Assembly: GCA_036250195.1 (NCBI GenBank)
Contig: JAVHZZ010000006.1
Location: 161,565,224 to 161,629,223 of the forward strand
Source: Mixophyes australis
Lineage: Eukaryota; Chordata; Amphibia; Anura; Limnodynastidae
Reading direction: 5' to 3'
DNA length: 64,000 nt
Position 1 is the first letter of the stretch; each line of letters opens with the position of its first letter. The translations under genes and the position numbers were made by a program. Below are positions 1 through 11,440 of this stretch, piece by piece. Under the pieces are notes generated by a model that made no database searches, was not told the origin of the DNA, and saw only the letters and a list, made by a program, of their open reading frames with translations.

Positions 1-834
1 CGTTCATAAATATAAGGTGACCTCAGATGGCCCCTATCAGCCAGTCTGTGGCTAATTTAGACATTAATGTTGTGTAGCAGAATAGGCCTGTGTGTGAATA
101 ACTTTACAATTTGGTTTATAATAATTGTATTACACAAAACACTTTCTGTGTGTAGAATACAAGCAATTAAATGCAATCAAAACTACACAATGATTGCATT
201 ACGTACTAAATGAGTTGGACACTATTTATCTAGCAATTTCATTGTTGTATGGGTGCTGTAATTGTGCCATTGTTCTGCCAACATAAACAGAAAAAATATT
301 TACATGTGTGGAGTATGTGCATGGTGTTAATGGAAGTCAACTGATGTAATCCACAAATCAAAAATTGTGATTGGTTTGTAAAATATTGCAATGTGAGTGA
401 TTGGTTTTGAATAGGAAAGTGACATATTCTACTTTGTCCAATATATGTGTAAAAAGATCTTCTGTGTCCATAAATGAAAGCAAATCCGTCACCTACGTAC
501 AATGTAGGCAGACATTGTTGAATTAAATCAATATTCATCCCAACAATTCAGTGAGTAACTAGTTACATCAATGTCCTTCACATTAAACTGCCCGTACCTG
601 TTACTGAGTGCTGAGATAGCTCTACCACTATCTGCCCCTGTGGTCTAAAGTCCATCCATGGCTGTACAACAGACCTCTCCCTGAGAGCTAAGGACAATTT
701 TGCAATATGCTTATTTTGCTTGATGAGAGTGCACTTGGAAACAATTTCAACCAATGCTGCTCCTGCAGGGTTCCTGGATAAAGGGGTCCCTCTATTTACA
801 TGGAGGCATATTTAATTAACATCCCCGTCATAAG
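1..834. other. AT-rich DNA, nothing recognised
   Basis: No TE terminus, RNA gene or plausible exon was recognised. The longest open frame (minus strand, about 99 codons at 239-538) has no familiar motif and AT-driven composition, so I do not call it. Confidence 0.4.
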
Positions 835-1020
835 GTGGAGTTCTCCTTTAAGAGGTACAAGTGGGCCATTGCAGCACAGAACACAGAGCTTTATAGTTTG
901 TTAACAACCATACATCATAATGACAGCAATGTTTGCAGTGAGCACTTTCTAGAACGAGTCAATACTTCTGACTATTATATGTTCTATCTTGTGGGATTTC
1001 ATTTTCTGCTTTTAGGATGA
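835..1020 (+). pseudogene. Possible THAP-like zinc-finger relic (weak)
   Basis: A 61-codon open frame contains a tryptophan followed about 25 residues later by VCSEHF. That resembles the middle of a THAP domain, where a conserved Trp precedes a CS-x-HF zinc-ligand pair. THAP domains occur in host DNA-binding proteins and in P-element-like transposases. The upstream C-x(2-4)-C pair and the downstream AVPTIF-type motif are not visible, so at best this is a fragment. It ends at a stop with no neighbouring coding sequence. A chance match is quite possible. Confidence 0.2.
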
Positions 1021-1654
1021 ATCTACTCAACTTTTCCCAATTAGGAAACTGCATTTTTTAAGCATTAAAAAAGAAATTCATTTGCTTGGGAATGGGGCTT
1101 TTTCAATGAAGGATATGTTAAGGTATTTAGTTATATCTGGTTGGATTAAAAAACGTTAGCAAGTCACTAGGGATGTGATTTGGGATCATTTCATATGGTC
1201 ATAGGATGACCAGAGCTTATTACACAGTATACTGCTATTAGTCTGGTAGTCTAAATAAAAATTCAGATGCCACACTAAATTAGTAAGCACTGTGATTGCT
1301 TTCATGATTGCTAAGGAGGTACTTCCTACTATTATTTCAGTAGGAAGTACAACACTTAGTACTGTGCAAGCTCTTACTGTAGTACCTGTTTCTGGAGAGC
1401 GATGGCAGTGGCTGCAGCAGATCATGACAATTTATTGGGACACATGGGATCAATATATCGTTTTTTGTTATAACTTTGTGCTAAATAAAATTGTTTGAGG
1501 TGCTTTGTACTAATTCAATATGTTGATTGGGAAGTATGTGTCCATTTATTTACAGAAGCCACAGTGTAGCATTTCTAGTGTGATTGACATGTTAAATGGG
1601 TTATCCATAGTGCTAGGAATACCATCATTGATTGAAATTGCAGCCACATTTCTG
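1021..1654. other. Unannotated DNA with one short hairpin
   Basis: No gene or TE end was seen. A perfect 12-bp inverted repeat (GTACTTCCTACT at 1319-1330, its complement at 1339-1350) encloses an 8-nt loop. The short open frames around it are shadows of this palindrome. Confidence 0.4.
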
Positions 1655-1659
1655 TATAG

Positions 1660-2406
1660 TGTTAGGAACCCCTCCAGCCGGCACAACACAACCCGGAGTC
1701 TACTCTGTCAGTCAGGTGTTCACTGGGGCCCCTGATGGTGGGGACAGACTGGGCTGCAGACTGACAGAGGGTCGTGAAGTGTGTACCGGCTGGGGAGAAC
1801 CCAGGCAAGCGGAGTGGAATCCAAGCAAAGGTCAGGGGCCGGCAGCAGACAACAGTACCAGTATACAAGCTGAGGTCAGGGGTCACGAGCAGACAGGGAG
1901 ATAGGTATTTAAGCCAGAGGTCAGGGTCACGAGATTCACAAGCAAAGTCTAAATCCAAGCCAGGGGTCATACACGGGTAAACAACAGCAAGTCTAATAGA
2001 CAGGAACAAGGCAGAGAGCAGGTTCAGCAGACTGGATACAGAAACTATAACCGGCAATGAGGCAGCAGACCTCATTGCCTTAAGTACCAATACAGACCAA
2101 TCAGTAGTTGGATACACTGCTGCAAGCTAATTACTCATACAGAGCAGGGCCAATCAGGGCTTGTTCCTGAAATACACAGATGCAGGCTAATGCCTGTAAT
2201 ATCAGCCCACTAATTAAATCAGCCCACAGGCTGCCTGTCATGCGCATGCGCCTGCCTACCGCCGGGATGCAGCGCTATTGTAGAGGCATCCGGCCGTTGC
2301 CTTGGTGACGGCCGGGCAGGAAGAGGAAATGACCTTGACGACCGGGACGCCAGGGAGAGCCAGAAGCGAGCCGCGGCGACTGTGAGTACCGCCGCGGCTC
2401 GTGACA
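1660..2406 (-). mobile_element. Solo LTR, 747 bp, TSD TATAG
   Basis: The segment starts TGTTAGGAACC and ends CGGCTCGTGACA, the TG...CA termini of an LTR, and is flanked by identical 5-bp duplications TATAG (1655-1659 and 2407-2411). Five-base TSDs fit Ty3/Gypsy or retroviral-type integrases. There are no internal coding sequences, primer-binding site or second LTR, so it is a solo LTR left by LTR-LTR recombination. The minus strand is the likelier sense: read that way, a GC-rich start is followed by inverted CCAAT boxes (near 2096-2103 and 2149-2156) and a TTAAG-type TATA motif near 2077-2084. Frog genomes carry similar LTRs that begin TGTCACGAGCCG (recalled, not searched). The open frames inside are noncoding. 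Confidence 0.85.
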
Positions 2407-2411
2407 TATAG

Positions 2412-4266
2412 CCTGTATTCGGAAGGGTCTCTCTGGATAAATGTAAATGTCCTCATATTAAAGACTCACTTTGTACCTCGTGAGTCCTGGCTCAGTGTTG
2501 TCACTAGTAAATAGTGAACAGATCAATAACCCATGTAAACAATATGCAGAATAGATGTGTTAAAGTGATAACAAAACAAGAAAAAAATCAAGAGCATTGT
2601 CAAGAACAAATATGGTGCATTTAGGTACTTTAAGGTGAAATGTTTGTTATTCTGCAGCAGTAAAATTGTACTGACTGATAGCAGTGTGAGTCTGTGACTA
2701 GCACAATTCCTTTCTTATTATGCTTTGGTAAAAGTCATTTGAAAGAGACATCTAATTTTACCTTTTATAGACACATGCGACACACTAGCGAGCCGATCGC
2801 TTGGCATTACAAGGTTGGAACACCTGCTATTGATCAGGTTGTTACAGAATATGTGTGTCATTATTCTTATTCTTTAGTCTAAAACAGTTTCCAAGTGCTA
2901 GGCAGACTTAGTTGTAACTGCTCCATACTTACAGCTTCTACAAAGCCTTTGTGTTAAGAGCATAAAAGCAACTGAATTGTACAAGCAAATAGGGATCAAT
3001 GCACGCAAAGACTTCTTCTTCTCTTGTGAGCCCACTTCAGTGCTAGTCTCTGCCTTACTCATTTCCTTAGGTGTAGGAGTAATTCTGCTACTTGTACATG
3101 TTTTCTTTAGGTTCTTTTTTTTTAACCCAAGTAACAACAAGAATGGAATATTCCTAACAGCGTGAGGAGAATGATTTGTGAGGACTACATCATTTTACAT
3201 CAGAAAAGGTTTTAGCATCTTTCCTCCTTTCAGCATATGAAATGCATCAAGAAAAGAGATACAGATAGGACTTGTTAGGATAAAGAACATAGAATCTCAA
3301 AAGTGTCCTCGAAAGGGGATGATTGTTAAAGAGAAAAAAACGTTAGGTTGGGGACAGTGTTGCACTTTCAGCAATGGTGGTATAATGCCAAGGACAAATA
3401 AAAAGTCGGCAGCGGCTTCTTATTGGTCCACGGAGCTCACACCTCAAACATGCTAAGTGCACTGCAGCCTGGGAAAAACTGCTTCAGTGTGCAGTCCCCA
3501 GGGTTCAGCATTGGCCACAGTGCATTGATCCACTGGGATATGCAATTTCCCCCAACTGGTCTATACACCCCATCTACACCAACCACCGGCCTCCTCACTG
3601 AGCTGAACATTTCCATCACTGCAAATAACTCCAGATGTTGCATGGGTAGAGGGGAGGGGTTGAATGGATAGAGTTTAGACACCACCTCTCCTTTTGTTGA
3701 TCAAGATTATTGAAATAAGATTAAAGGAGTGAGAAGAGCACAGTTTATGCTGTATAACACCCATTTTCAATCCTCATAAGGACATGAAGTTTGCACCAGC
3801 TCAGAGCTGACAATCTTTGGGTCATATCCTATACTTTTAATGGGATCTGAATTCTGCTTCCCTCATTCTCTTCAGCAAAGCCATGATTGCTTATTTTGCA
3901 CCGGGGCCCTGGCCTTTCTGGGGGCCTTGACCTGCTTGTGTAGTTGGAGGAACCACTAACCTTGTGTGGCCCAATGACTTCAGTGGCTAAGGAAGGGGCC
4001 CCATGAAAGTGCTGTACCAGTGCCAAAAAGTTATCTTGGTGGCCCTGACTTTGAATGCTGACTGGTCAATTGAAAAATAGTTAGCAGCCTCTTCTACTAG
4101 GTACTCTTCACTTGATCCATCAGTGTTCAGAAACTTTACTAAAATTACTTCTTGGGTTTCACACAGATGAGAGTTTTTGATGCATCAATGGTCTGTCGCA
4201 CTGACTTATGTTGCAATGCACATATTCCTTTTTGTACACACATCAACATTGACCCTTCATTGACCC
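2412..4266. other. Unannotated DNA
   Basis: No coding potential or clear TE terminus was seen. The GC-richer part near 3895-4040 (rich in GGGGCCC and GGGGCC) resembles repeat debris but has no boundaries I can fix. Confidence 0.35.
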
Positions 4267-4274
4267 TTATAGAT

Positions 4275-5467
4275 CAGTGGTGACAAACACAATATTTTTA
4301 TGGAGCCTCACATATGTCTCTTGGTCCCTCAAGGGGCCACACATTATATTTATGTAGGAGCATCAGTTTACATGATTACAGCAGACAAGAAGATTTAAAG
4401 TTGTCACAAAATGAGTTTGATAACATCTTAACCAGCCTGTCCCTCGTTTCTCACAAAATGTGGAGCATAACAACATGTACTGTTTATTTTCCCCAGCTCA
4501 CCAAAGTACAACTGCAGTGTCTAAGTACATGTGGATAATGGAACATTGTAGCCATGTCTATATAGAAGACTTTTTCACCTTATGTTGCTCATTGTAAAAA
4601 TGTATATTATTTAGTGTATTTTGTTGATATTGCAGTGAAGTTGTTATTAATTGTTTTTATATTGAAGCCAGGTGGGTTATGGGTAAGGATCAGGATACAG
4701 GTGAAGAGGCTGTAGCTGAATTTATTCTCCCCCACCTTTCTCTACAGAAAGTCCTGAGCAGCTGAAGTCTAGGTCTGGCTGAAAAAGCTCTAAAGGGATT
4801 AATCTCAGGAAGGGCTGACTGCTATCCTAGATTTGGAGGTGGGGAAGGCCAATTAGTATCAATTGGACTGGGTCAGACATTCTGTCAGGGGCACAGCTGG
4901 GGAGCCACTGTGGAAGGACAGCTTATCTCCACTCCCCCTTCAACCCCCAGCACCCACCAATGTTTAAGAGGGAGAGAGCCAGGGGTTTGTCCTGGGAGGG
5001 TATAACACTGTAGAAATTTGACCCTGGATATAAGAAGCCACTCTAGTGGGGGAGGAGATGTTCATTCTGAGGATTGATTCCTGGAAGGTGCAAGGTGGCT
5101 GGTGTTAAGTTTATGTTCTCTTCCAGGAGACTACATCTGCAGCTGAAAGAAATCCATGGGTTTTATCATCAGGACATCCAGGTGACTCCTTAAGCTAGTG
5201 GGGGTAAGGGACAGATAATGTGGGAAACCTGCCAGCATGAAGCGGGTAGAAATGGGCCAAATAAACCCGGTATCTTCACAAACTTAAATTTAAATAACAA
5301 CCTGTGACTGTCTACTCAAACTGATGCAAAAAAAAATCTACAAGATAAACTGTGTAAATGCACTATGCTCCAACTGTGACACTGTAATAACAGGGAAAAG
5401 GACCTAAGAGGAGAAAGTAATCAGTGAGGGCCATATGAGATCCCCTGGCTTCCTGTTAGCACCACTG
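4275..5467. mobile_element. hAT-type nonautonomous element split by an LTR
   Basis: The left end CAGTGGTGACAAAC and the right end, whose complement reads CAGTGGTGCTAACAG, form hAT-style terminal inverted repeats. They are flanked by near-identical 8-bp duplications TTATAGAT (4267-4274) and GTATAGAT (5468-5475), 7 of 8 bases alike. Eight-base TSDs and CAG...CTG ends are hallmarks of the hAT superfamily. The hAT DNA itself is only about 313 bp (4275-4401 and 5281-5467), because an LTR occupies the middle. No transposase is present, so it is a MITE-like derivative. Confidence 0.75.
4402..5280 (+). mobile_element. Solo LTR nested in the hAT element
   Basis: The segment starts TGTCACAAAATGAG and ends CGGTATCTTCACA. 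It is colinear with the LTR at 31886-32671: both share AACCAGCCTGTCCCTCG near the start, a TATAAG box (5029-5034 here), a GACTCCTTAAGCTAGTGG-like block (near 5183-5201) and the same terminus. An AATAAA lies near 5259. The flanks AAAGT and AACTT are only 3/5 alike, so the TSD is decayed or the boundary is off by a few bases. This copy carries extra sequence around 4690-4880 that the other copy lacks. Confidence 0.65.
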
Positions 5468-5475
5468 GTATAGAT

Positions 5476-6593
5476 TCCTTAATTTGAGCTGTATTTACAT
5501 TAAAATGTACGTCAGTGCAGACGCCTAAAAAGTACCCATGTGTACGCAGCCCAAACTACTTCTTTGACAACAGTAATAACCTGTTTTATCCCGACATCTG
5601 CAGCATATACTCTGAAACGATAGTAAAGCCTACTAGATATCATAACACCAAATAGTAGAAAAAATAGTAAACTTCAATTATATAAAATACAAAACAAAGA
5701 CATTTTTAAACTTTCAACCAACAAAATTTGATTTGGTTAAAAACATCACTTTAGGCAACACAACCACTGATGTTACAATTCTGTTTTGAAAATGAAAATA
5801 AAAATGAAAATAAAAATCAATGCGATGGCACATATTTGGGTTTTTATGTGTGTTGCATTGCAGAATTTTATTTTTAACGCTTCTCTTTGTATTTAAGTGC
5901 ATCACATGTCAACTTGAAAGCGTACATTCAGCACAAGAGAGCATATCGTAAGCAGAATGAGATTGTTTACATATATACTTCCACATGTGTTTGGCTCCTG
6001 TTTTCTTCCAGATAAAATGCAGATTGAACACACTTGTAAACACATATTAAAACCCATATGAAATGCATGTCAAAAGCAAATGTAGTCCCTTTTTCTATGC
6101 ATTCTAACTGCATTTTAAGATACGCTAAAAATGCATTGTAAACACCAATATACACATAGCCTTACTCTCAACCAAACCCTGTCCCTAATCTCATTAGTGC
6201 AGTGCACATGGACAATAAATAAACATTGACATTTGTAGACTAATAGATGCAACGATATTACATGTAGTACTAGTTAAGGGAAGATGACATATGGATATCT
6301 CCACTTGCAGAATAAGGCTACCAGCTGCACAATTACTCCAGACTTAACATGGCTGATAAGAAAGCATTTTAACCTATGACCTTTTAGTAAAAGATCAGCT
6401 CAGACACTAAACTTTATATTCCTCTATCAAATATGCACTGTATCGAGTATAACAGATTTGTTAAATGAATGTAACTTAATTTCTTAGTTGTTTCTTAGTA
6501 ATTCTCTCAAAAGGACACTTAACTACCTGCAAGGTAAGCTGGGATGTGCTGTCAGGATGCAAACTGTCATCATGCCCACCTTAGTAAACACTG
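5476..6593. other. AT-rich unannotated DNA
   Basis: Nothing recognisable was seen; only short A/T-rich motifs and chance open frames. Confidence 0.4.
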
Positions 6594-6912
6594 AGGGCAA
6601 AATGCTGAGTTAGCTGCAAAGAAAAAAAAAAGAGTATTTTTGCTCCTGGGCAAACTATGTTGCAGTGCAAGGGGTGCAAATTATTATTTTTTTACGTGCA
6701 ATGAAAACAGTGGCTGCTTTTGCATGTAGCACACAAATACTTGGTAGCTTTATTTTTACAATGAAATTTAAAGTTGATCTAGGATAAGACCTATCCAAAC
6801 TATAAATCTGTCCCTTCATTTTAAATCTACCTCCCCTCCAATGCAACATGGTTTTGCCAAGGTGCAAATTTGCTCCCAATTTTCCTTTGCTCCTAACTAA
6901 GCATAAGGCCCT
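6594..6912. mobile_element. Long-TIR MITE (GGCCTnATnCnTTAnG family), about 318 bp
   Basis: The outer ends are inverted repeats: left GGCAAAATGCTGAGTTAG and right, complemented, GGCCTTATGCTTAGTTAG. Further complementary blocks follow inside (GCTCCTGGGCAAACTATGTTGCA against TGCAACATGGTTTTGCCAAGGTGC). CTGAG flanks both ends and may be a 5-bp TSD. The centre carries the family signature TGTAGCACACAAATACTTGG. Other copies or fragments lie at 9902-10115, 30531-30610, 47295-47796, 62045-62225 and 62507-62819. It is noncoding; the superfamily was not determined. Confidence 0.7.
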
Positions 6913-7055
6913 GAGTAGGCAGGAGAATGATAACATAGTTAGTGTCAAAATACACATTTCCCTGTCAACCTCTTTTTTACATACATACCCTCTATAGGAA
7001 AGTAGGCAAGTATGCTTAATTTACAGCTGTAGGTCTGAGAGTGGTGGGAGTAGAA

Positions 7056-7315
7056 CAGTGATGGGAAACTTGAAACATTTCAAGGACTGCATGTGCACCC
7101 TATGACCTTCAAAAAAGACACAAATGGCCCTAAAAAGACATTTGTGAGATCTATAGCAAAATTTTGTAAGGGGTCCCATGAACCTCTCAAAGGTTCATGT
7201 GCAAGCCCATATACACATGGGCTTGCACAGGGAAGGCGGGTCCCCCTCAGCTGTGGGCCATATAGCAGCTGCACCCCCTGCATCACAGAATTTGCAGAGA
7301 TAGCCACTAGCCGGT
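7056..7315. mobile_element. Probable hAT-like MITE with internal hairpins
   Basis: The left end CAGTGATGGGAAACTTG has a hAT-type start, and GATAGCCACTAG is a plausible right end, but no matching TSD was found. Inside are two hairpins: CATGAACCT paired with AGGTTCATG (about 7177-7199) and TGTGCAAGCCCAT paired with ATGGGCTTGCACA (about 7198-7229). The overlapping open frames on both strands come from this palindromic structure. Confidence 0.45.
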
Positions 7316-7339
7316 ATTGGTGCAACTGAACAGGGATGT

Positions 7340-7827
7340 GCGTAGTCTAACATACCCCCGGTATTCAGCAGGGACTCCTGCAAGGGAGTTTGGGCTTTGC
7401 TGCAAGGGATACGCAGGTCGCTGTTCTCAGAGTCATTCACCAGCGTAGTGATGGGAGTAGTCAGGCGTAGTCGAACAATCCTGGTCAGAACCAGCCAAGC
7501 AAAACAGTACACAGGGGGGATCCAGAGAATTCTCAGGTCAAGCCAGGAGTCAGAACCAAATGAGTAATAAGGCACCAAAACGCTAACCAGAAGAATAGTA
7601 TGAGAAACCAATCCGAGTCAGAACCAATGTATGCAGTATACAGGAACTACAGATAAATGCAGGAGCAAGGTAATAAACCAATATTATGGCAGTAGTGCTG
7701 CCAGAGGTTTCTATTTAAGCAGAAAGAAGCACCCTGATTGGGTGAAAGGATCTCAGTGGTCGCTGACCGCCAACAGGTAAGTGCAAAGCGTCCCGTTGCT
7801 AGGCAGAGCACAAGCGGCCATGTTACA
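7340..7827 (-). mobile_element. Probable diverged solo LTR
   Basis: The block ends in GCGGCCATGTTACA, so on the minus strand it begins TGTAACATGGCC, an LTR-like start. Reading minus, a CCAAT box (complement of ATTGG near 7737-7741) precedes a TTAAATAG TATA-like box near 7713-7720, as in the LTR at 1660-2406. The left boundary (somewhere near TAACATACCCCC) and the TSD are not resolved. The 138-codon minus frame across this region has no domain and is noncoding. Confidence 0.45.
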
Positions 7828-9139
7828 AAACAGTCATTTTGGCGGCCTGTACAGTACACTTAGGCGGCCCAGGCTGTTGTTAAATCAGTACATAGATTAC
7901 GTCGCCACTGGAGATGCCATTGATTTCATAAGCTAAATTTTGGTCTAGCGAGCTAGACCAGTCGGGCTAGAGTCCGACTCTAGCCCACAAAATTGGATAG
8001 GTAATGGGTGTACTTCAATGACAGCAAACAAATGTATCCATTTACAAAGAGGGACTGGGAGCTCTGCATTTCTTCTATGGGTTTACAAGTTACGGTTATG
8101 TCACAGCAGTTAATCATTGGGCTTTGTTTCAGGTTAAAATGCAGTTATGTGCCTTGATAAAGTCTGGCCTTCATCCAGAGCAGAAACAGTTAAGCTATGG
8201 TAATATCAGCATTAAGAAAAGAAATATTTTTTCACAAGTTTAATGGCGACATTAAATTGCACACTTAGCATGCACGGCACACCCTTTCTGTCATTTGTTT
8301 TAACTCCGTTGCTTGATAATTATCCCCTGGTGGAACACACACATTGTGCAAGGAATCAGAAGCTAATAACTAGCTATTAACTGGGACATCAAAGGCATGT
8401 GAGAATAGTCACTTAGAAAAAGATTTTTCATGATTTTCCTAGAGAACGCTTGGGACAGGAGAATCTATCTGAATATGAATGGAAGTTGCTGACTGCTAGC
8501 TCATATTGTTTTAGTAAGTCAAGCCGCTTTTTGCTGAGTATAAAGTCACAAATGCTTTCCACATACATTGATTAAGCTCAGCACAATATTTATTACATTC
8601 ATTTAATATTTTTCCCCAAATATTATCGGTGGTGCTGAATGCTGTGTATGCACTATGGGCCTGGTACTTGTTTAAACTTTTGTATATTTCTACCCATATT
8701 CAAATCAAAATGTTTCTTAAGCTATATTACAATGTGAATTGGGGTGGAAAAACAGAACGCACATAAGTGGAATTTTTAAGGTTTATATTATCATAAATTT
8801 ACATAACAACTGGTAACAATATAATAACAACTTTAAGAATAAAAACAAAAAACAAATTTAACTATCATTTTCTTCAATATAATCCATATATTTGATCATT
8901 TTTAATTTCTTCTATTATTTTAAAATAACAAAATTAATAACAAACATAAACGTGAACATACATTACTTGTATGTTTGGTTTCTGGACATGTGCAGTGCAA
9001 ATTGAAGCAAGATACACTACACAAAAGGGTGAATGTCCAGACTTGAATCAGGCCCTATATATTTCATTAAATCAACATTAGAATTCTAGATTTCAATCAT
9101 AGTGGAAGGAATTTGAAAGGTTTTAGTGCATTTTATTAT
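7828..9139. other. AT-rich unannotated DNA
   Basis: No gene was seen. A short segment near 8965-9056 ends ...GAATCAGGCCCT, similar to the termini of frog MITEs, but its other end was not identified. Confidence 0.35.
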
Positions 9140-9900
9140 GGTGTTTAAAACTTTATTTAAACAAACTATAGTAAAAATGGACTGTATACAAGAACATTTA
9201 ACAAATAAAGTGTGATTTTCAGCTGTATATACCAACAATTGTTTCTTGTGTCATCTTTAAATAACATTATGTTTAATATAGGAAGGTGAGCATTGAACAT
9301 GGAGTGGGTTCCTGGGAGGGGAATGAGTGGGTTAGGATGGTGTGGGGAGAATAGAATAGGTTTCGGGATGTGCCCCTGTGTTGTCTTGGAGGAGCTCACC
9401 ACTAGGATGAGAGAGATATTAAGGGCACATATTTAGAAGATGTCTGGTCCCAGGAGGCAAACCAAGATTACAGATTGGTTATAATAACTCCTCTATCGTG
9501 AAGCAGATGGGTGAAACTTCCATAGTTGTAATTAATCATATATCATATTTTATTCTTTACCACTTGCAGAGGGAGAGAAGAGGCTTTTCCAATGTTTAGC
9601 TGAGGTGCATTTTGCTGCATTTAGTATGTGAAATGCTAATTTATATGTGTATTAATTAAGATTAGGAATTGGTAGGCATAGAAGAGCAGACCACGGTGGA
9701 ATATTTGAAGATATTGTTAGAAAAGTAGAGATCGTGAGGGCAGGTTAACCAAATATGCCTAAAATGTCCTCTATGCCTGCAGTAACGCCAACATAGGTGT
9801 AGGGTAGCCGGGTAGATTTTGTGAAGTCTCATGTACCATCTTGAGTAAACCTTAAAATAATTTAATAAATAAGAGATCAAGGTCTTATTAAAGGTCTTTT
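9140..9900 (-). pseudogene. 3' end of an L1/Tx1-like LINE (ORF2 C-terminus and 3' UTR)
   Basis: The minus strand at 9670-9890 encodes SRWYMRLHKIYP followed by LCWRYC and GHFRHIWLTCP. That matches the C-terminal pattern of L1-clade ORF2, R-W-Y...R-L...P, then C-W-R-C...G...H-I-W-x-x-C-P, after the reverse transcriptase domain. Further 3' (9520-9610) another frame gives HILNAAKCTSAKHWKS, like the L1 A-R-H-W-K motif, but it is interrupted by stops and frameshifts. A 3' UTR-like tail follows and ends with AATAAA on the minus strand (about 9151-9156). The copy is 5'-truncated, as most L1 insertions are, and clearly dead. A MITE abuts the truncated end at 9902. Confidence 0.7.
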
Positions 9901-9901
9901 C

Positions 9902-10115
9902 AGTTAAATACTGACTGTTTTTTTCATGTAGCACACAAATACTTGATAGCTTATTTGTAGACTGGAATGTAAAGTTGATGAAAAAAACAGTCAGTATTTA
10001 ACTTATGTGCAAAACAGAAAACTAGTTTGCACCCCTTGCATTGTAACATGGTTTTGTCCAGGAGACTGAAATAAGATACCTCTTCATTTAAGATCCTTAA
10101 TGTATCAGGCCCTAC
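9902..10115. mobile_element. Partial long-TIR MITE with internal 26-bp inverted repeat
   Basis: The right end ...CTTAATGTATCAGGCCC and the block GTTTGCACCCCTTGCATTG identify the same MITE family as 62507-62819. The normal left half is missing. Instead AGTTAAATACTGACTG plus seven T and CAT (9902-9927) is exactly complemented at 9978-10003, giving a 26-bp perfect inverted repeat around a 50-nt loop. In other copies the TATTTAACT-type block occurs once, so this copy seems to have been rearranged. Confidence 0.6.
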
Positions 10116-11440
10116 ATTCTTTAGCCATTGCCCAGATATGTCTAAGGATAAAATTCACTAACCATACAGATTTTTTTAAATAGCAGAATCACAACCACTA
10201 ATTATTTACTCTATACAGTGATGTGAAGTATAACTAGAGCAGAACAATGAAGGGTTAAATCTGATTCTCAGTCTGATAAAAATGTTCCTCTTAGCGGGAA
10301 ACACAGTCACAGCACAATCCACGGAGGTGGAAAAGGCCCTGTTTAATGGGGTGTCAAATGTGAGAAGCTTAATTAAAAATCTTCAGCCATGTCACATGCA
10401 GAAGCAAGCATGAAATAATTGTAATCAGAGCAAATTGTGCTCTGTCTAAACTAAAGAGCTTACAATTATATTATAAAGTCAGAGATGGGATAAAAAAAAG
10501 AATAGCTTTCTCAAGCCCAAATCCTCCATGATTAGCTTGTGCTATAATTCTATCAGCAAAGTCATGGTACTCTGGTGAATAGCTGACGGCAGGTAACATA
10601 TGATTCATTTCTTCAGTGAATATGAAAGTAAAATATTGCATGCAGAAGATGGATTAATCTGCCTTTAAATTGGTAATCTCTCTATATCACACGCTGTGTA
10701 ATCTAATGCCCTAGCAATGTCCAGAAATGAAAGGGCAGACTTTGCGCAAGACTAAATGTCTGAAACACTGAATGCTCTCTCCTTCCTGCTTTAAACCGAG
10801 TAATTTGGTCTGTGCCTCCCTTACCCCATATTACAGAGAACTTCCTTCAGTCTACTTTGTGAAGTATTACATTGTCCTCCCACATCCAACACAAATCAAT
10901 GTTCAGTGTGACCCAGGGGTGCATAATATCATTAGTTACCATGGAGCAATGCTCTAAGCAGACAAAATACAGAAAACATTAAGTTGCTCTGTGTAAATTA
11001 GGGGTTTATTGACAATTCCTTGCCGCAGGTCATACTCTCAGCATGTCCTCACATGAGTGCTGATTAATCACTCCTACAAACATTTTGAGAGGTGCATTTG
11101 CAGAAAACCTGCCATGTTTGGGGTTCTAGGGGTGATGTAACTGTAACTGATTAACATGAATTCTCATTAATGTAATTGCTAAGTAGCGACCTGTCAAACA
11201 ATATTACATAAAAATATACTTTGTAAATATGTCATCTGAAACCAGTAATGGAACCAGTATATCCCACAAGCATAGCCATTGCAAACATGAGTCAGTGCAA
11301 TCACCTTGCCTCAGATGGCTTATAAGAGAGATGGCAGATGAAATTTTATAGGCAGAGTATTGTCACCTTTTACTTTGATGTTGCCAGAATTAGTGGAATT
11401 ATCTGCTCTCCACTATATTGGATTTTTTTTTCTTAATTAA
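10116..11440. other. Unannotated DNA
   Basis: No coding sequence or TE terminus was recognised. Confidence 0.35.

Noticed and set aside
1662..2117. Minus-strand open frame of 151 codons
   Set aside because: It lies wholly within a solo LTR, which is noncoding.
1660..2406. Full-length endogenous retrovirus
   Set aside because: Only a single LTR is present; no gag, pol or env-like coding, primer-binding site or polypurine tract in the window.
7195..7611. Minus-strand open frame of 138 codons
   Set aside because: It spans a MITE end and an LTR-like block; no motif, and the reading frame crosses two unrelated elements.
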